Below are positions 25,978-34,146 of a stretch of 64,000 bases of DNA, piece by piece. The position numbers were made by a program, and so were the translations under genes. The DNA lies in the NCBI GenBank assembly GCA_023417315.1, contig JAEZFW010000072.1, forward strand, positions 124,001 through 188,000. Reading direction: 5' to 3'. The notes below the pieces were generated by a model. The model was not told the origin of the DNA, did no database searches, and saw nothing but the letters and a program-made list of their open reading frames with translations. Source of the DNA: Pseudomonadota bacterium. Lineage in GTDB: Bacteria > Pseudomonadota > Gammaproteobacteria > Steroidobacterales > Steroidobacteraceae. Every line of letters begins with the position of its first letter. The first letter of the stretch is position 1.

Positions 25978-26245
25978 TGCCGCGCGAAAGGCTGCCGTTG
26001 TCGCCGAGAAAGCTGCCGCTAGAAGGGCTCGTTCCTCGCCGAGAAAGCTACCGCTAGTCAGAGCAAGACGCACTAAGAGGTGTGCCTACGATTCATTCCG
26101 GATGCTGGCTCGTCGGATTGAAATCCGACCTACACGTGGAAACCTTCTGTCTAGCGGCAGCTTTCTCGGTGAGGAACGAACCTTTCTAGCGGGAGCTCTC
26201 TCGGTGAGGGACGAACCTTCCCTGGCGAGAACGAGCCGTTCTCGC
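25978..26245. repeat. Family A palindromic repeat with a family B hairpin nested in its centre
   Basis: Left arm units GCTGCCGTTGTCGCCGAG, AGCTGCCGCTAGAAGG and AGCTACCGCTAGTCAGAG; right arm units CTGTCTAGCGGCAGCTTTC and CTTTCTAGCGGGAGCT. Between the arms, 26113-26135 is a family B hairpin (GTCGGATTGAAATCCGAC). The 5.2-kb copy has a much shorter centre. This indicates that family B inserted into, or was captured by, family A. Confidence 0.75.
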
Positions 26246-26251
26246 AGGGCA

Positions 26252-26263
26252 TGACACTTGTCA
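26252..26263 (+). promoter_or_regulatory. Candidate DesR-type operator TGACA-N2-TGTCA upstream of the acyltransferase-ABC operon
   Basis: TGACACTTGTCA, same arms as the site at 24197-24208; a half-site TGACAC follows at 26275. Located 98 bases before the chosen start codon at 26350. Confidence 0.6.
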
Positions 26264-26349
26264 TCCCCAACTCCTGACACTCGCCACTGGGTTGGCCTCG
26301 TGTGAAGCCGGACACTGCTCTCACTTCCACAACACCGGACGTGAGAACA

Positions 26350-28440
26350 ATGCAAACCGAAGAACGTCTCCACGCGCTCGATGCCGTACGTGCATTCGCG
26401 TTGCTCGCAGGTATCGTGCTTCATGCTGCGATGAGCTTCATGCCGGGTCTCGCTGCGATCGGATTTCCTGCCGACAGCTCGCAAAGCCCCGCGCTTCAGA
26501 ACGCGTTCTATGTGATTCACATCTTTCGCATGGCGCTGTTCTTCTTAATCGCGGGCTACTTCGGCCGAATGATGTTTCACCGCCGCGGGCCGTCTGCCTT
26601 CATGCGCGATCGTGCGAAACGCATCCTAGTTCCATTCATCGTCGGCTGGATGGTCTTCGGCCCGCTCGCGATAGCACTCGTGTTCATGACGCTTGCGCCG
26701 AAGACGAATGTCCCGGTAGCGCCTCCCCAAGGAGGCTTTCCGCTCGCGCATCTTTGGTTTTTGTACTACTTGATGCTGATCTATGTCGGTGTCATCTCGA
26801 TTCGAACTGCGTTCGCGAAGTTCGATCGCGACCACTCGCTTCGTGCTCGTATCGATGTAGCTGTTCGCACAATCGCACGATCGCACCTCACGCCGATCGT
26901 GCTCGCCGCGCCTCTCGCGACATGCCTTTATTTCACGCCGAGCTGGATCATGTGGGGTGGCGTCCCAACGCCCGATATGGGATTCACTCCTAAGTTGCCT
27001 GCGCTGTTCGGTTACGGCACAGCGTTCGTGTTCGGCTGGTGCGTGCACAGGCAAAGCGACCTGTTGGCAGTTTGGAAGCGAAACTGGGCGTTGACTCTGA
27101 TTGCGGCCGCGGGATTCACCGTGCTCAGTCTGTGGCTCGTGCAGAAAGCACCGAACCCCTTCGCAGTGGATGCCGCGGTCAAGATGGCGTACGCCGCAAG
27201 CTACACGCTCGCCATGTGGACCTGGGTGTTGGGCTTGGTGGGCGTCGCGCTGAGATTCTGCTCGGCGCAGAGCACAGTCCGTCGCTACTTGGCCGATGCT
27301 TCGTATTGGATGTACCTCGCGCATCTGCCACTCGTGTTCGCGATTCAAATGATCGTGCTCGACTGGCCGCTGCATTGGAGCATCAAGTTCGTCGGCATCG
27401 TCGCAGTGACCGTCGCGATTCTGCTGCTCAGCTATCACTACTGCGTTCGAGACACGGTGATCGGCTCCATCCTCAATGGTCGTCGTGCACGCATAGCAAC
27501 GGAGCCTGCTACGAGTCGCGCGCAGGATGGGCACGAGCGGACGGAACGCGCCGTCTCGCGCGTCGTGGCGGAGTTGCGCGGCGTGCATAAACGTTATGGC
27601 ACAACCGTGGCGCTAGACGGTATCGATCTACAAGTTCAAAGCGGAGAGGTCTTGGCGCTGCTCGGCCCGAACGGAGCAGGCAAGTCGACAGCGATCTCAC
27701 TGTTGCTCGGCTTGCAAGAGCCCGACGACGGAATCATCTCGTTGTTCGATGAGCTTCCCGAGTCGATCGAAGCTCGCAGACAAGTGGGCGTGATGTTGCA
27801 GGAGGTCGCGCTGCCGCCGGAAGCACGCGTGCATGAGCTCATCGAGCTTGCATCCAGCTACTACGCTTCACCATTGCCGCTCGAGGAAGTCTTACGTATG
27901 ACCCAGATCGCTGCGATCGCGGATCGTGCGTACGCGAATCTCTCCGGCGGTCAACAGCGCCTCGTGCAGTTCGCGCTTGCAGTGTGTGGGCGGCCGATGT
28001 TGCTGTTCCTCGACGAACCGACGACCGGGCTCGACATTCAGGCGCGCGAAGTGCTGTGGAGGACGGTTCGCTCGCTCGTCGAGCAAGGCTGCTCGGTCGT
28101 GCTGACGACGCACTACCTAGAGGAAGCGGAAGCGCTTGCAGATCGTATCGCCGTTCTCGCCAAGGCGCGCATTGTGGCGACAGGAAGCGTCGCTGAGGTC
28201 AAGGCACTCGTGTCGCGAAAAACGATTCGATGTGTGACGTCGCTGAATGTCGATCAGATTCGTCACTGGCCGTGCGTTGCCAGCGCGAGCTTGGAAGGCC
28301 AGCGCGTCTCGATCTCAGTCACAGATGCCGAGATCGTTGCACGTCATCTACTCATCAGCGACCCCAACGTACGCGAGCTCGAGATCAGCCGCGCAGGTCT
28401 AGCCGAAGCATTCGTGGAACTCACACAGGAAGCTGCTTAA
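26350..28440 (+). CDS. Fusion of acyltransferase-3 membrane domain and ABC transporter ATPase
   Basis: 696 aa. Residues 1-385: acyltransferase family 3 (RLHALDAVRAFALLAGIVLH; LFFLIAGYFGRMMFHRRG; ASYWMYLAHLPLVF) with about ten membrane helices. Residues ~405-620: a complete ABC ATPase with Walker A GPNGAGKST (~440), Q-loop MLQEVALPP, signature LSGGQQRLVQFAL (~530), Walker B MLLFLDEPTTGLD (~550-562) and H-loop TTHYLEE. Usually these are separate genes; no frameshift or stop separates them here. The permease gene follows with a 1-base overlap. ATG 26350 gives the usual family N-terminus; GTG 26302 is an alternative. Presumed role: export or flipping of an acylated or lipid substrate under control of the adjacent two-component system. 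Confidence 0.88.
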   Translation: MQTEERLHALDAVRAFALLAGIVLHAAMSFMPGLAAIGFPADSSQSPALQNAFYVIHIFRMALFFLIAGYFGRMMFHRRGPSAFMRDRAKRILVPFIVGWMVFGPLAIALVFMTLAPKTNVPVAPPQGGFPLAHLWFLYYLMLIYVGVISIRTAFAKFDRDHSLRARIDVAVRTIARSHLTPIVLAAPLATCLYFTPSWIMWGGVPTPDMGFTPKLPALFGYGTAFVFGWCVHRQSDLLAVWKRNWALTLIAAAGFTVLSLWLVQKAPNPFAVDAAVKMAYAASYTLAMWTWVLGLVGVALRFCSAQSTVRRYLADASYWMYLAHLPLVFAIQMIVLDWPLHWSIKFVGIVAVTVAILLLSYHYCVRDTVIGSILNGRRARIATEPATSRAQDGHERTERAVSRVVAELRGVHKRYGTTVALDGIDLQVQSGEVLALLGPNGAGKSTAISLLLGLQEPDDGIISLFDELPESIEARRQVGVMLQEVALPPEARVHELIELASSYYASPLPLEEVLRMTQIAAIADRAYANLSGGQQRLVQFALAVCGRPMLLFLDEPTTGLDIQAREVLWRTVRSLVEQGCSVVLTTHYLEEAEALADRIAVLAKARIVATGSVAEVKALVSRKTIRCVTSLNVDQIRHWPCVASASLEGQRVSISVTDAEIVARHLLISDPNVRELEISRAGLAEAFVELTQEAA

Positions 28441-29240
28441 TGAATACCGTGACTTCCATCTTTCGCGATCTGACCGCGCGCAGCGCACCGATGAGCGCAG
28501 GACGCGTTCTGCGCGCTTACCTACTGGAAGCGAAGTACGAGCTCCTGCGCATGATTCGAACGCCGGGCTTCGTCGTCCCGATGCTCGCTTTGCCGATCAT
28601 GCTTTACCTTCTGATAGGTACGCTCGTCTTCGGCGAGAACACAGCGAAGGATCCGCAGCTTGCCGTTTACATGTTCGCGTCCTACATCGTATTCGGCGCG
28701 ACCACGCCCGGTATGTTCGGTTTCGGCATGGGATTGGCAGCCGAGCGACAATCCGGCGTGCTCAGGGTCAAGCGAGCCCAACCGATGCCGATCGGCGCGA
28801 ATCTGCTCGCGAAGTTGCTTATGGCGCTCGGCGTGGTGGTCCTCGTCACGGGCGTGCTGATTTCCATTGGGTTGGCGTGGGGCAATGTGACGTTGACCAT
28901 CCCGCAGCTGGTGAACGTCGTGCTCGCAAGCTTGCTCGGTTCGATCGCTGCCAGCGCCATCGGATTCTTCATTGGCGCGACGGTCTCGGGCGCTGCTGCG
29001 ACCGGCGTCGTGAACGTCATCTACTTCCCGATGATGTATCTCTCCGGAATGTTCTTCCCATTGCCTGAGATCCTGGCTCCGTGGGCCATCATCTGGCCGA
29101 CGTTCTATGTGGATCAGCTCGTCATCGCGGCCGCGGGCGGGAAGAGCTTCATGGATCCTGTCATGTGCGTGGCCGTGCTTGCTGGCGTCATCGTATTGTT
29201 CGGCGGGCTCGCCGTACGTCAGTTCGCTCGGCAGTCGTGA
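28440..29240 (+). CDS. ABC-2 type transporter permease
   Basis: 266 aa with six predicted membrane helices; ATG 28440 overlaps the preceding TAA by one base. The sequence has typical ABC-2 features: an N-terminal amphipathic stretch (YLLEAKYELLRMIRTPGFVV), MLALPIMLYLLIGTLVFG, an ERQSGVLRVKRAQPMP cytosolic loop contacting the ATPase, and PMMYLSGMFFPLPEI in the fifth helix. Forms the export complex with the ATPase domain of the upstream fusion protein. Confidence 0.92.
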   Translation: MNTVTSIFRDLTARSAPMSAGRVLRAYLLEAKYELLRMIRTPGFVVPMLALPIMLYLLIGTLVFGENTAKDPQLAVYMFASYIVFGATTPGMFGFGMGLAAERQSGVLRVKRAQPMPIGANLLAKLLMALGVVVLVTGVLISIGLAWGNVTLTIPQLVNVVLASLLGSIAASAIGFFIGATVSGAAATGVVNVIYFPMMYLSGMFFPLPEILAPWAIIWPTFYVDQLVIAAAGGKSFMDPVMCVAVLAGVIVLFGGLAVRQFARQS

Positions 29241-29348
29241 CGTTGGCGCTGAGCATCGATGCATGCACCGCTCGCACATTGGCTCCAACAAAGCTTGGCA
29301 GTATTCTCATGCAAACCGATACAACGGTCTCATGACGAGCGCGGCGTG

Positions 29349-29843
29349 ATGACGATGGACATCAGAGGGGCCGAGCGAGAAGAGCTCCAGCAACTCGCGA
29401 AGCTATGGTTCGACGGGTGGCAGGACGCGCACGCGAAGATTCTTCCTCCCGAGCTCGCGCGTTATCGCACGCTCGAAAGCTTCAGAGAGAGACTCGAGTC
29501 GTCGCTGTCTCATGTACGGGTGGTGGGCACCATGGGCGAACCGCTCGGCTTGTGTGTCATCCAGAATGATGAGCTCTATCAGCTCTACGTAGCGAGGACT
29601 GCGCGGGGTACAGGCGTCGCAGCCGCTCTGCTGGCCGATGGAGAAGAACGAATGGCTGCTCACGGTGTGACGACCGCATGGCTCGCGTGCGCAATCGGCA
29701 ACGAGCGGGCAGCGAAGTTTTATGAGAAGAGCGGGTGGCTTCGCGTGGGTAACATGATCAACCAGCTTCCCACGCCGGATGGCATTTTTCCGCTGGAAGT
29801 ATGGCGCTACGAGAAGCAGCTGACCGCGGCGAAGCGTTCATAG
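29349..29843 (+). CDS. GNAT family N-acetyltransferase
   Basis: 164 aa from ATG 29349 (ATG 29355 possible). GNAT fold: strand LGLCVIQNDELYQLYVART, acetyl-CoA loop ARGTGVAAALLADGEERM (Q/RxxGxG/A variant) and the C-terminal ACAIGNERAAKFYEKSGW motif. Substrate unknown. On the same strand as the ABC operon but 108 bases after it, probably separate. Confidence 0.88.
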   Translation: MTMDIRGAEREELQQLAKLWFDGWQDAHAKILPPELARYRTLESFRERLESSLSHVRVVGTMGEPLGLCVIQNDELYQLYVARTARGTGVAAALLADGEERMAAHGVTTAWLACAIGNERAAKFYEKSGWLRVGNMINQLPTPDGIFPLEVWRYEKQLTAAKRS

Positions 29844-29877
29844 CAGAACGGTCCATGCGAGCCGCGCGGAACGCCCG

Positions 29878-30471
29878 TTATCGTAAGGCGACCGCGGGTT
29901 TCAACGCTGCTGGGTGAAGTCGCAGCACCGGCGTTTGCGGCACCCAACGAGTCAGCAAGCCTTCAAGCTGATCGCAGTACTCTTCGGGATCGCTCGATTT
30001 GTGAATGTACGCATCGGCATCGAATAGATCGCCGCGTTTGAACGCGTTTGGATTGCAGCGCCGGCTCAGGAGCGCGACCGGGATGGTCTCGGTGAGGGGA
30101 TGGGCGCGAATCACATCCAGCAGACTCAGCCCGTTGAAGGTCGGGATGTCCAGCTCGAGCAACACGAGGCGTGGCAAACGAGGGGTGTGATTCTTGAACT
30201 CGCCTTTGGCGAAGAAATATTGCAGCGCCATGTCGCTGCTCTTGAACCACTGCGTTCGCGCGTAGGGCGCTGCGCGCCTGACTGCAAGCAAAGTGAGCTC
30301 CGCCTCCAGCGCACTGTGATCCACGATAAGAACATCGATGCCGCTTGCCATTGGTGTAACCAAACGTTGCGCCGTGGAAGGCAGACCTGCGAAAGAAGGC
30401 GTTGGCAGATGCCAAAGTTCCCGTGCCGCACGCATCGCACTGACGCCAACTGACGACGTCGGCACATGCAT
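29878..30471 (-). CDS. Receiver-domain protein with Glu at the phosphoacceptor position
   Basis: 197 aa from ATG 30471; ATG 30351 would give just the receiver plus tail, and a TTG at 30531 a longer form. Receiver-like: DVLIVDHSALEAELTLLAVR (acidic pocket reduced to one Asp, D51), VLLELDIPTFNGLSLLDVIR and the Lys in AYIHKSSD. In the usual LLDLxLPxxxG pattern the phosphoacceptor is the Asp after LL; here that residue is Glu106. Switch Ser is retained (ALLSRR). So it may be phosphorylation-independent or constitutively active-like. No output domain; it would act by protein-protein contacts. Divergent from the small gene at 30543. Confidence 0.8.
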   Translation of the reverse strand: MHVPTSSVGVSAMRAARELWHLPTPSFAGLPSTAQRLVTPMASGIDVLIVDHSALEAELTLLAVRRAAPYARTQWFKSSDMALQYFFAKGEFKNHTPRLPRLVLLELDIPTFNGLSLLDVIRAHPLTETIPVALLSRRCNPNAFKRGDLFDADAYIHKSSDPEEYCDQLEGLLTRWVPQTPVLRLHPAALKPAVALR

Positions 30472-30542
30472 TGTCTCCGATGGAACCTTTTCCGGCCCCT
30501 CGTTCGTGTTCGTCACTGATGGTGTGAACAAAAAGGGCCGCT

Positions 30543-30785
30543 ATGGAGCCAGATCACGCAAAAGAAGAAGAGATCATTCGGAATCTCCTCTCGTTGCCGA
30601 AAGAGATCCGCGAACACTTGGTGGCGACCTACAGCGATGCTCTGGCGTTTTTCGCGCAGCTGGGCCGGATGTCGCATCGACAGTCGATGGCGAATGCGAT
30701 CGAGAAGCAGCAAGCCTTTTATGGCCGTATCGCAAACGCGCTCGTCGATTCGCTTGCGGAAGATGAATCGGAGGGGAAGAGTTAG
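30543..30785 (+). CDS. Small hypothetical helical protein
   Basis: 80 aa, acidic ends and a helical middle (EEIIRNLLSLPKEIREHLVA, IEKQQAFYGRIANALVDSLA). AAAAGGG precedes the ATG by about seven bases. Divergent from the pseudo-receiver gene with a very short intergenic gap, so the pair may share a promoter region. No family recognised. Confidence 0.5.
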   Translation: MEPDHAKEEEIIRNLLSLPKEIREHLVATYSDALAFFAQLGRMSHRQSMANAIEKQQAFYGRIANALVDSLAEDESEGKS

Positions 30786-31105
30786 ATGGACAGCCGAGCT
30801 TCGTCGGCACGCAAGCCTCGCGGCGGGAAGGCCTTCGGCATGAATGCATCGGCACGAAAGCCTACGCGGCAGGATAGAGAGACCAGTCGTTCGCTAACCC
30901 GTGTGAAGTGACGAGAAAAGCCGGGCTCCTTTACCGGCGTCATCCCGGCGGAGGCCTGGCGGAGGCCGGGATCCAGACAACAGTGAGAGGGAATGCCTGC
31001 GCCCCGGCGTCCGCCGGGGTGACGTATGTGTGTATCCGTACGTTCAGTCGGAGCTACGCCGTGTGCACGCCGAGTCACGACGAACGTATGCGCTTGATCC
31101 AGTCG
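30786..31105. repeat. Gene-free region with family F and D repeats
   Basis: Degenerate family F arm at 30792-30880 (AGCCGAGCTTCGTCGGCACG and GCATCGGCACGAAAGCCTAC). Family D palindromes at about 30938-30981 (GGCGTCATCCCGGCGGAGGC with GCGGAGGCCGGGATCCAGAC) and 31001-31027 (CGCCCCGGCGTCCGCCGGGG). No gene. Confidence 0.7.
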
Positions 31106-32443
31106 CTACAACAGCACTTCCACGAAGACGACCACTCGGTTCTGTCCATAATTCAACTCTGGAATATCGGCGCGGTTGTCCGCGCGCGCATAGCGGGCGA
31201 TGACACGCCAGCTCTTGCCGAAGGATCTCGCGATTGCGACCACGAGCTCGGTCCGAGTCTCCTCATCGTCTCCCTGCACGTAACGCGTGCGCTGTAACGC
31301 CACACCGCCTTCGCCTGTCCAGCCAGCCATCAAGTCGCGCTCGACATTCATCCGCAGCTCATGACGCGTGGCGGACAGAGCATCATCGTCGAGCTCGCTG
31401 CGCTCGAGCTCGTATGAAAACCCAAGATCCCACAGCGCGAAGGATCGATCCACGTGGGCGCTGACTTCGTGCCGCTGTCCTCCCACGCTCTCGAAATCGT
31501 TCAACCCATCGATGTAGCTGAATCGATAGCGTGCTCGGAGGCTCCAATCTTCGGTGAGCGAGCGCTGCGTTTGAGCCGTAGCCAGCGCGCGATTCTCGAA
31601 ACCCTCGCCGTCCAACGTCGAGTGTGCAAGCTGAACCGCAAGCTGATGCTTCCATCCGGCGGGGCTGAAACGATAGCGCGCACCGCCATACAGGCCGAGC
31701 TGGTCGAATTGATTGAGATCCATGTAGTCGATCGCGAAAAGGCCACCGTCGAATCGCATGGGCGTCGACAGCGGCGTGCTCACGGCAAGCTGGGCCTCCG
31801 CAAACCAGTCCTCGAGGCCGCTCACCCCGAGCACATCGGAATCCGACACTAAGGCGACGTTATCGTCATAACCCAGCCCTGCCGACGCATAGGCTGCCCA
31901 ATCTCGAGCGGGCGTGGCGGGCACTCTTTCGAGCTGAGCCCTTGCAAGCTCGCGCAGTCGCTCGTCTTGGCTCTCGTTGGCCGTGCGCGTGAACCACCCT
32001 CTGGCGCGTTCCGTGTGTCCGCGTCGTTGCTCGATCAGCCCCAGGTTGTAGTAGGCGAGTGCGGCCATCGAGGGCTCGCGAGCGACTTCGCGGAAGGCGC
32101 GCTCTGCGCGGTCGTAGTCTTGAAGTCGGTACGCCGTCACGCCGATGTTGAAGTGAACTGCCGGTCCGTTGAGCTCGGCGGCGAGCGCGGCTTCGAATGC
32201 TTCGAGCGCTGCTGCGTAGTTCTGTTCCTGGAACGCAGTGCGACCGATCTCGAACAAACGACGCGCATCTTCTTCCGCGCCGAGCGCGGCTGTGGAGATC
32301 AGGAAGAGTGCGAACGCGAGCCGGCTAGCCGCGCGGCGGACGAGGTCTGGGCGGATTCGGCGGATCCTGGGGCGGACCAGGTTCGCGCTCGTTGCGCTCG
32401 TTGCGTCTGGCTTTTTCTCGTTCTTCGGCGGCTTCCTGAGCAC
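31106..32443 (-). CDS. TPR and outer-membrane beta-barrel-like protein
   Basis: 445 aa if started at GTG 32443. A signal peptide is clear (SRLAFALFLISTAALG, cleavage before AEEDAR), but no ATG, GTG or TTG lies within about 100 bases upstream of it in frame, so the true start is uncertain. After the signal come three TPR units (FEIGRTAFQEQNYAAALEAF; FNIGVTAYRLQDYDRAERAF; YYNLGLIEQRRGHTERARGW), then ~290 residues of alternating beta strands beginning AYASAGLGYDDNVAL and ending with an aromatic-rich strand and VFVEVLL, typical of an outer-membrane barrel. Last gene of a sigma / anti-sigma / charged protein operon, overlapping the previous gene by 119 bases with this start. Confidence 0.8.
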   Translation of the reverse strand: MLRKPPKNEKKPDATSATSANLVRPRIRRIRPDLVRRAASRLAFALFLISTAALGAEEDARRLFEIGRTAFQEQNYAAALEAFEAALAAELNGPAVHFNIGVTAYRLQDYDRAERAFREVAREPSMAALAYYNLGLIEQRRGHTERARGWFTRTANESQDERLRELARAQLERVPATPARDWAAYASAGLGYDDNVALVSDSDVLGVSGLEDWFAEAQLAVSTPLSTPMRFDGGLFAIDYMDLNQFDQLGLYGGARYRFSPAGWKHQLAVQLAHSTLDGEGFENRALATAQTQRSLTEDWSLRARYRFSYIDGLNDFESVGGQRHEVSAHVDRSFALWDLGFSYELERSELDDDALSATRHELRMNVERDLMAGWTGEGGVALQRTRYVQGDDEETRTELVVAIARSFGKSWRVIARYARADNRADIPELNYGQNRVVVFVEVLL

Positions 32444-32741
32444 GCTCTTTAGCGCGCTCGGACATCTCTTTACCCATTCCCTGAGATTCGCCTTTTCCCT
32501 GGTTGCCTTTGGATTCGCCCTCTTTTCCGGCGCGATCCTGCCCAGCGGGCTGCGCCGGTTTGCGCGGCGGCAACTCGATGCGTCGAACGACTTCGTCGGG
32601 CTTCCTCGCATCCGGATCCGTGATGATCTGCATGGTGACGTCGAGCTCGTCACCCTTCGGCTCCACTTTGTTCTCCTGTGCCATTGCACACTGAGCCGTG
32701 AACGCGAGTAGGAGCAAGCTCGACACGTGAGTGCGCATCAT
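32325..32741 (-). CDS. Secreted charged low-complexity protein
   Basis: 138 aa from ATG 32741 (adjacent ATG at 32738). Signal peptide HVSSLLLLAFTAQCAMA. The mature protein starts with DELDVTMQIITDPDARKPDE and then is dominated by Lys/Glu/Arg/Gly runs and a Pro-rich tail (PPQDPPNPPRPRPPRG). Composition suggests an extended periplasmic linker. Third gene in the sigma operon. Confidence 0.7.
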   Translation of the reverse strand: MMRTHVSSLLLLAFTAQCAMAQENKVEPKGDELDVTMQIITDPDARKPDEVVRRIELPPRKPAQPAGQDRAGKEGESKGNQGKGESQGMGKEMSERAKERAQEAAEEREKARRNERNEREPGPPQDPPNPPRPRPPRG

Positions 32742-32800
32742 CACTGGCCGATACCGCCAAGGCAAGCCGTCTGCAAACCGCTGCGGATGGAGCCCGGCGC

Positions 32801-33346
32801 TCATGATTCCGACGCCTTTGGTTCTGTCACGTTGAGGTTTACCGTGATCGTGCGCGTCTTACCCTCGTGCTCCACGATAGCAACGAGCCGTGCCCCTCCC
32901 CTACCACGCGCGATCACGGGCAACGTGAGCAGATTCGGGCCTCGATCGAGGTCCGCCTGCCAGTCGATGTGCTGTTCGTTCTCGAAACCATCGAGTGCGA
33001 CGCCCCCAGTGACCGCGATACGGATCGTCGCATCATCCAACTCGCGTTCGGAATCGATGATCACGTCGATCTCGCGTGTTTCGTTGAGCGCGATTGAAAC
33101 TGCGGCTGCTGGGGGGAACGTCGCGGGCGGGCGCAACATGAAGAAGGTGAGCGAGGCGGCAAGCGCCCCGCCCAACCCTGCCCCTACCCACAACTCCCAT
33201 GAGCGAAACAGGCGCCGTGCGCGAGAGCTCGCAACCGGGCCGCGACCCGTCGCCTTCGCAAGTGCCCGTTCCACGAACTCCGGGCTCGGATCCGGTGCGG
33301 GCATGTTGCGCAGCGCCTGCAGCAGTTTGTCTTGATCGTTACTCAC
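32801..33346 (-). CDS. Membrane anti-sigma factor-like protein
   Basis: 181 aa, GTG start, 45 bases after the sigma-factor stop. N-terminal cytoplasmic ~50 residues (DKLLQALRNMPAPDPSPEFV, ERALAKATG), a transmembrane helix at ~52-72 (WVGAGLGGALAASLTFFML) and a periplasmic beta-sandwich-like part (~85-175). The DPSPEFVERALA segment resembles short anti-sigma N-termini. Position after an ECF sigma gene supports the call; no zinc-finger HxxxCxxC motif is present. Confidence 0.75.
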   Translation of the reverse strand: MSNDQDKLLQALRNMPAPDPSPEFVERALAKATGRGPVASSRARRLFRSWELWVGAGLGGALAASLTFFMLRPPATFPPAAAVSIALNETREIDVIIDSERELDDATIRIAVTGGVALDGFENEQHIDWQADLDRGPNLLTLPVIARGRGGARLVAIVEHEGKTRTITVNLNVTEPKASES

Positions 33347-33391
33347 GTTCGTCCACGTTTCGAGGCTTCACTCTCTTACACGGGCGGACCT

Positions 33392-33976
33392 TCAAAAGCG
33401 TTCCGTCGCCAGCAGCTCGCGCAGTCTTGCACGAGCACGATGCAATCTCGACTTCATCGTACCGAGCGGCACGTCGAGCAGGGTGGCCAGATCGCTCAAA
33501 CTGTACCCCTCGACATCGTGCATCGAAAGGACGACCCGATGCTCCTCCGCCAAGTGTTCCCAAGCGGCCAGTAGGCGCTCTTGCGTGAGCTGTTGCTCTG
33601 TGAGCGCCGGCGGCTCTTCGGACGGATCGAGAACGGAAGCGCCTTCGCCCTCGTCTTCATCATGAGTGCTCGCCTGTGGCGCACCGTACTGCACAGGCGA
33701 GCTACGCTCACGACGCAATTGATCGACGAAGATCCGATACATCACCCGCATCGCCCACGGTCGGATTTGATCGAGAGTCCGCAGTTGATCGAGCATCGGA
33801 TAGAGCCGCACGAGCAGATCTTGAACGAGGTCCTCCGCGCGATCGACCGTGCCCGTCCAACGATAGGCAGAGCGATACAGGGCCGGGATGTGCCCGCGCA
33901 CCAGTGTTTCGAACTCGGCCGCGCTCGGGTTTCCAGACGGCCTACGCCCCGATTTCCCCCATCCCATGCGCTTCAT
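33392..33976 (-). CDS. ECF RNA polymerase sigma factor
   Basis: 194 aa from ATG 33976 (ATG 33967 alternative). Region 2: FETLVRGHIPALYRSAYRWT, AEDLVQDLLVRLY and IRPWAMRVMYRIFVDQLRR. A ~35-residue acidic linker (DEDEGEGASVLDPSEEPP) separates it from region 4: EEHRVVLSMHDVEGYSLSDL and LLDVPLGTMKSRLHRARARL. First gene of the operon with anti-sigma, charged secreted and TPR-barrel proteins, an arrangement suggesting control of envelope assembly. Confidence 0.93.
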   Translation of the reverse strand: MKRMGWGKSGRRPSGNPSAAEFETLVRGHIPALYRSAYRWTGTVDRAEDLVQDLLVRLYPMLDQLRTLDQIRPWAMRVMYRIFVDQLRRERSSPVQYGAPQASTHDEDEGEGASVLDPSEEPPALTEQQLTQERLLAAWEHLAEEHRVVLSMHDVEGYSLSDLATLLDVPLGTMKSRLHRARARLRELLATERF

Positions 33977-34146
33977 TAAATCGCACACGAAGCGGCGCGT
34001 CGAATGGTTCCATGTCAAGCAGGCGGGCAGCGGTTGGAACCCTTTCGGTCCCGCGCCCGTGTGAAGCCAAGACGGCGAGAACAACAGCGGGACACCAGAA
34101 CGGGCAGTTCCCCTCTCGCCGCCCTCAGGCAAACGCGGAGATGACG

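Noticed and set aside
33676..34146. Upstream extension of the DUF4382 gene
   Set aside because: It is antisense to the sigma-factor gene and would bury the lipoprotein signal inside the protein.
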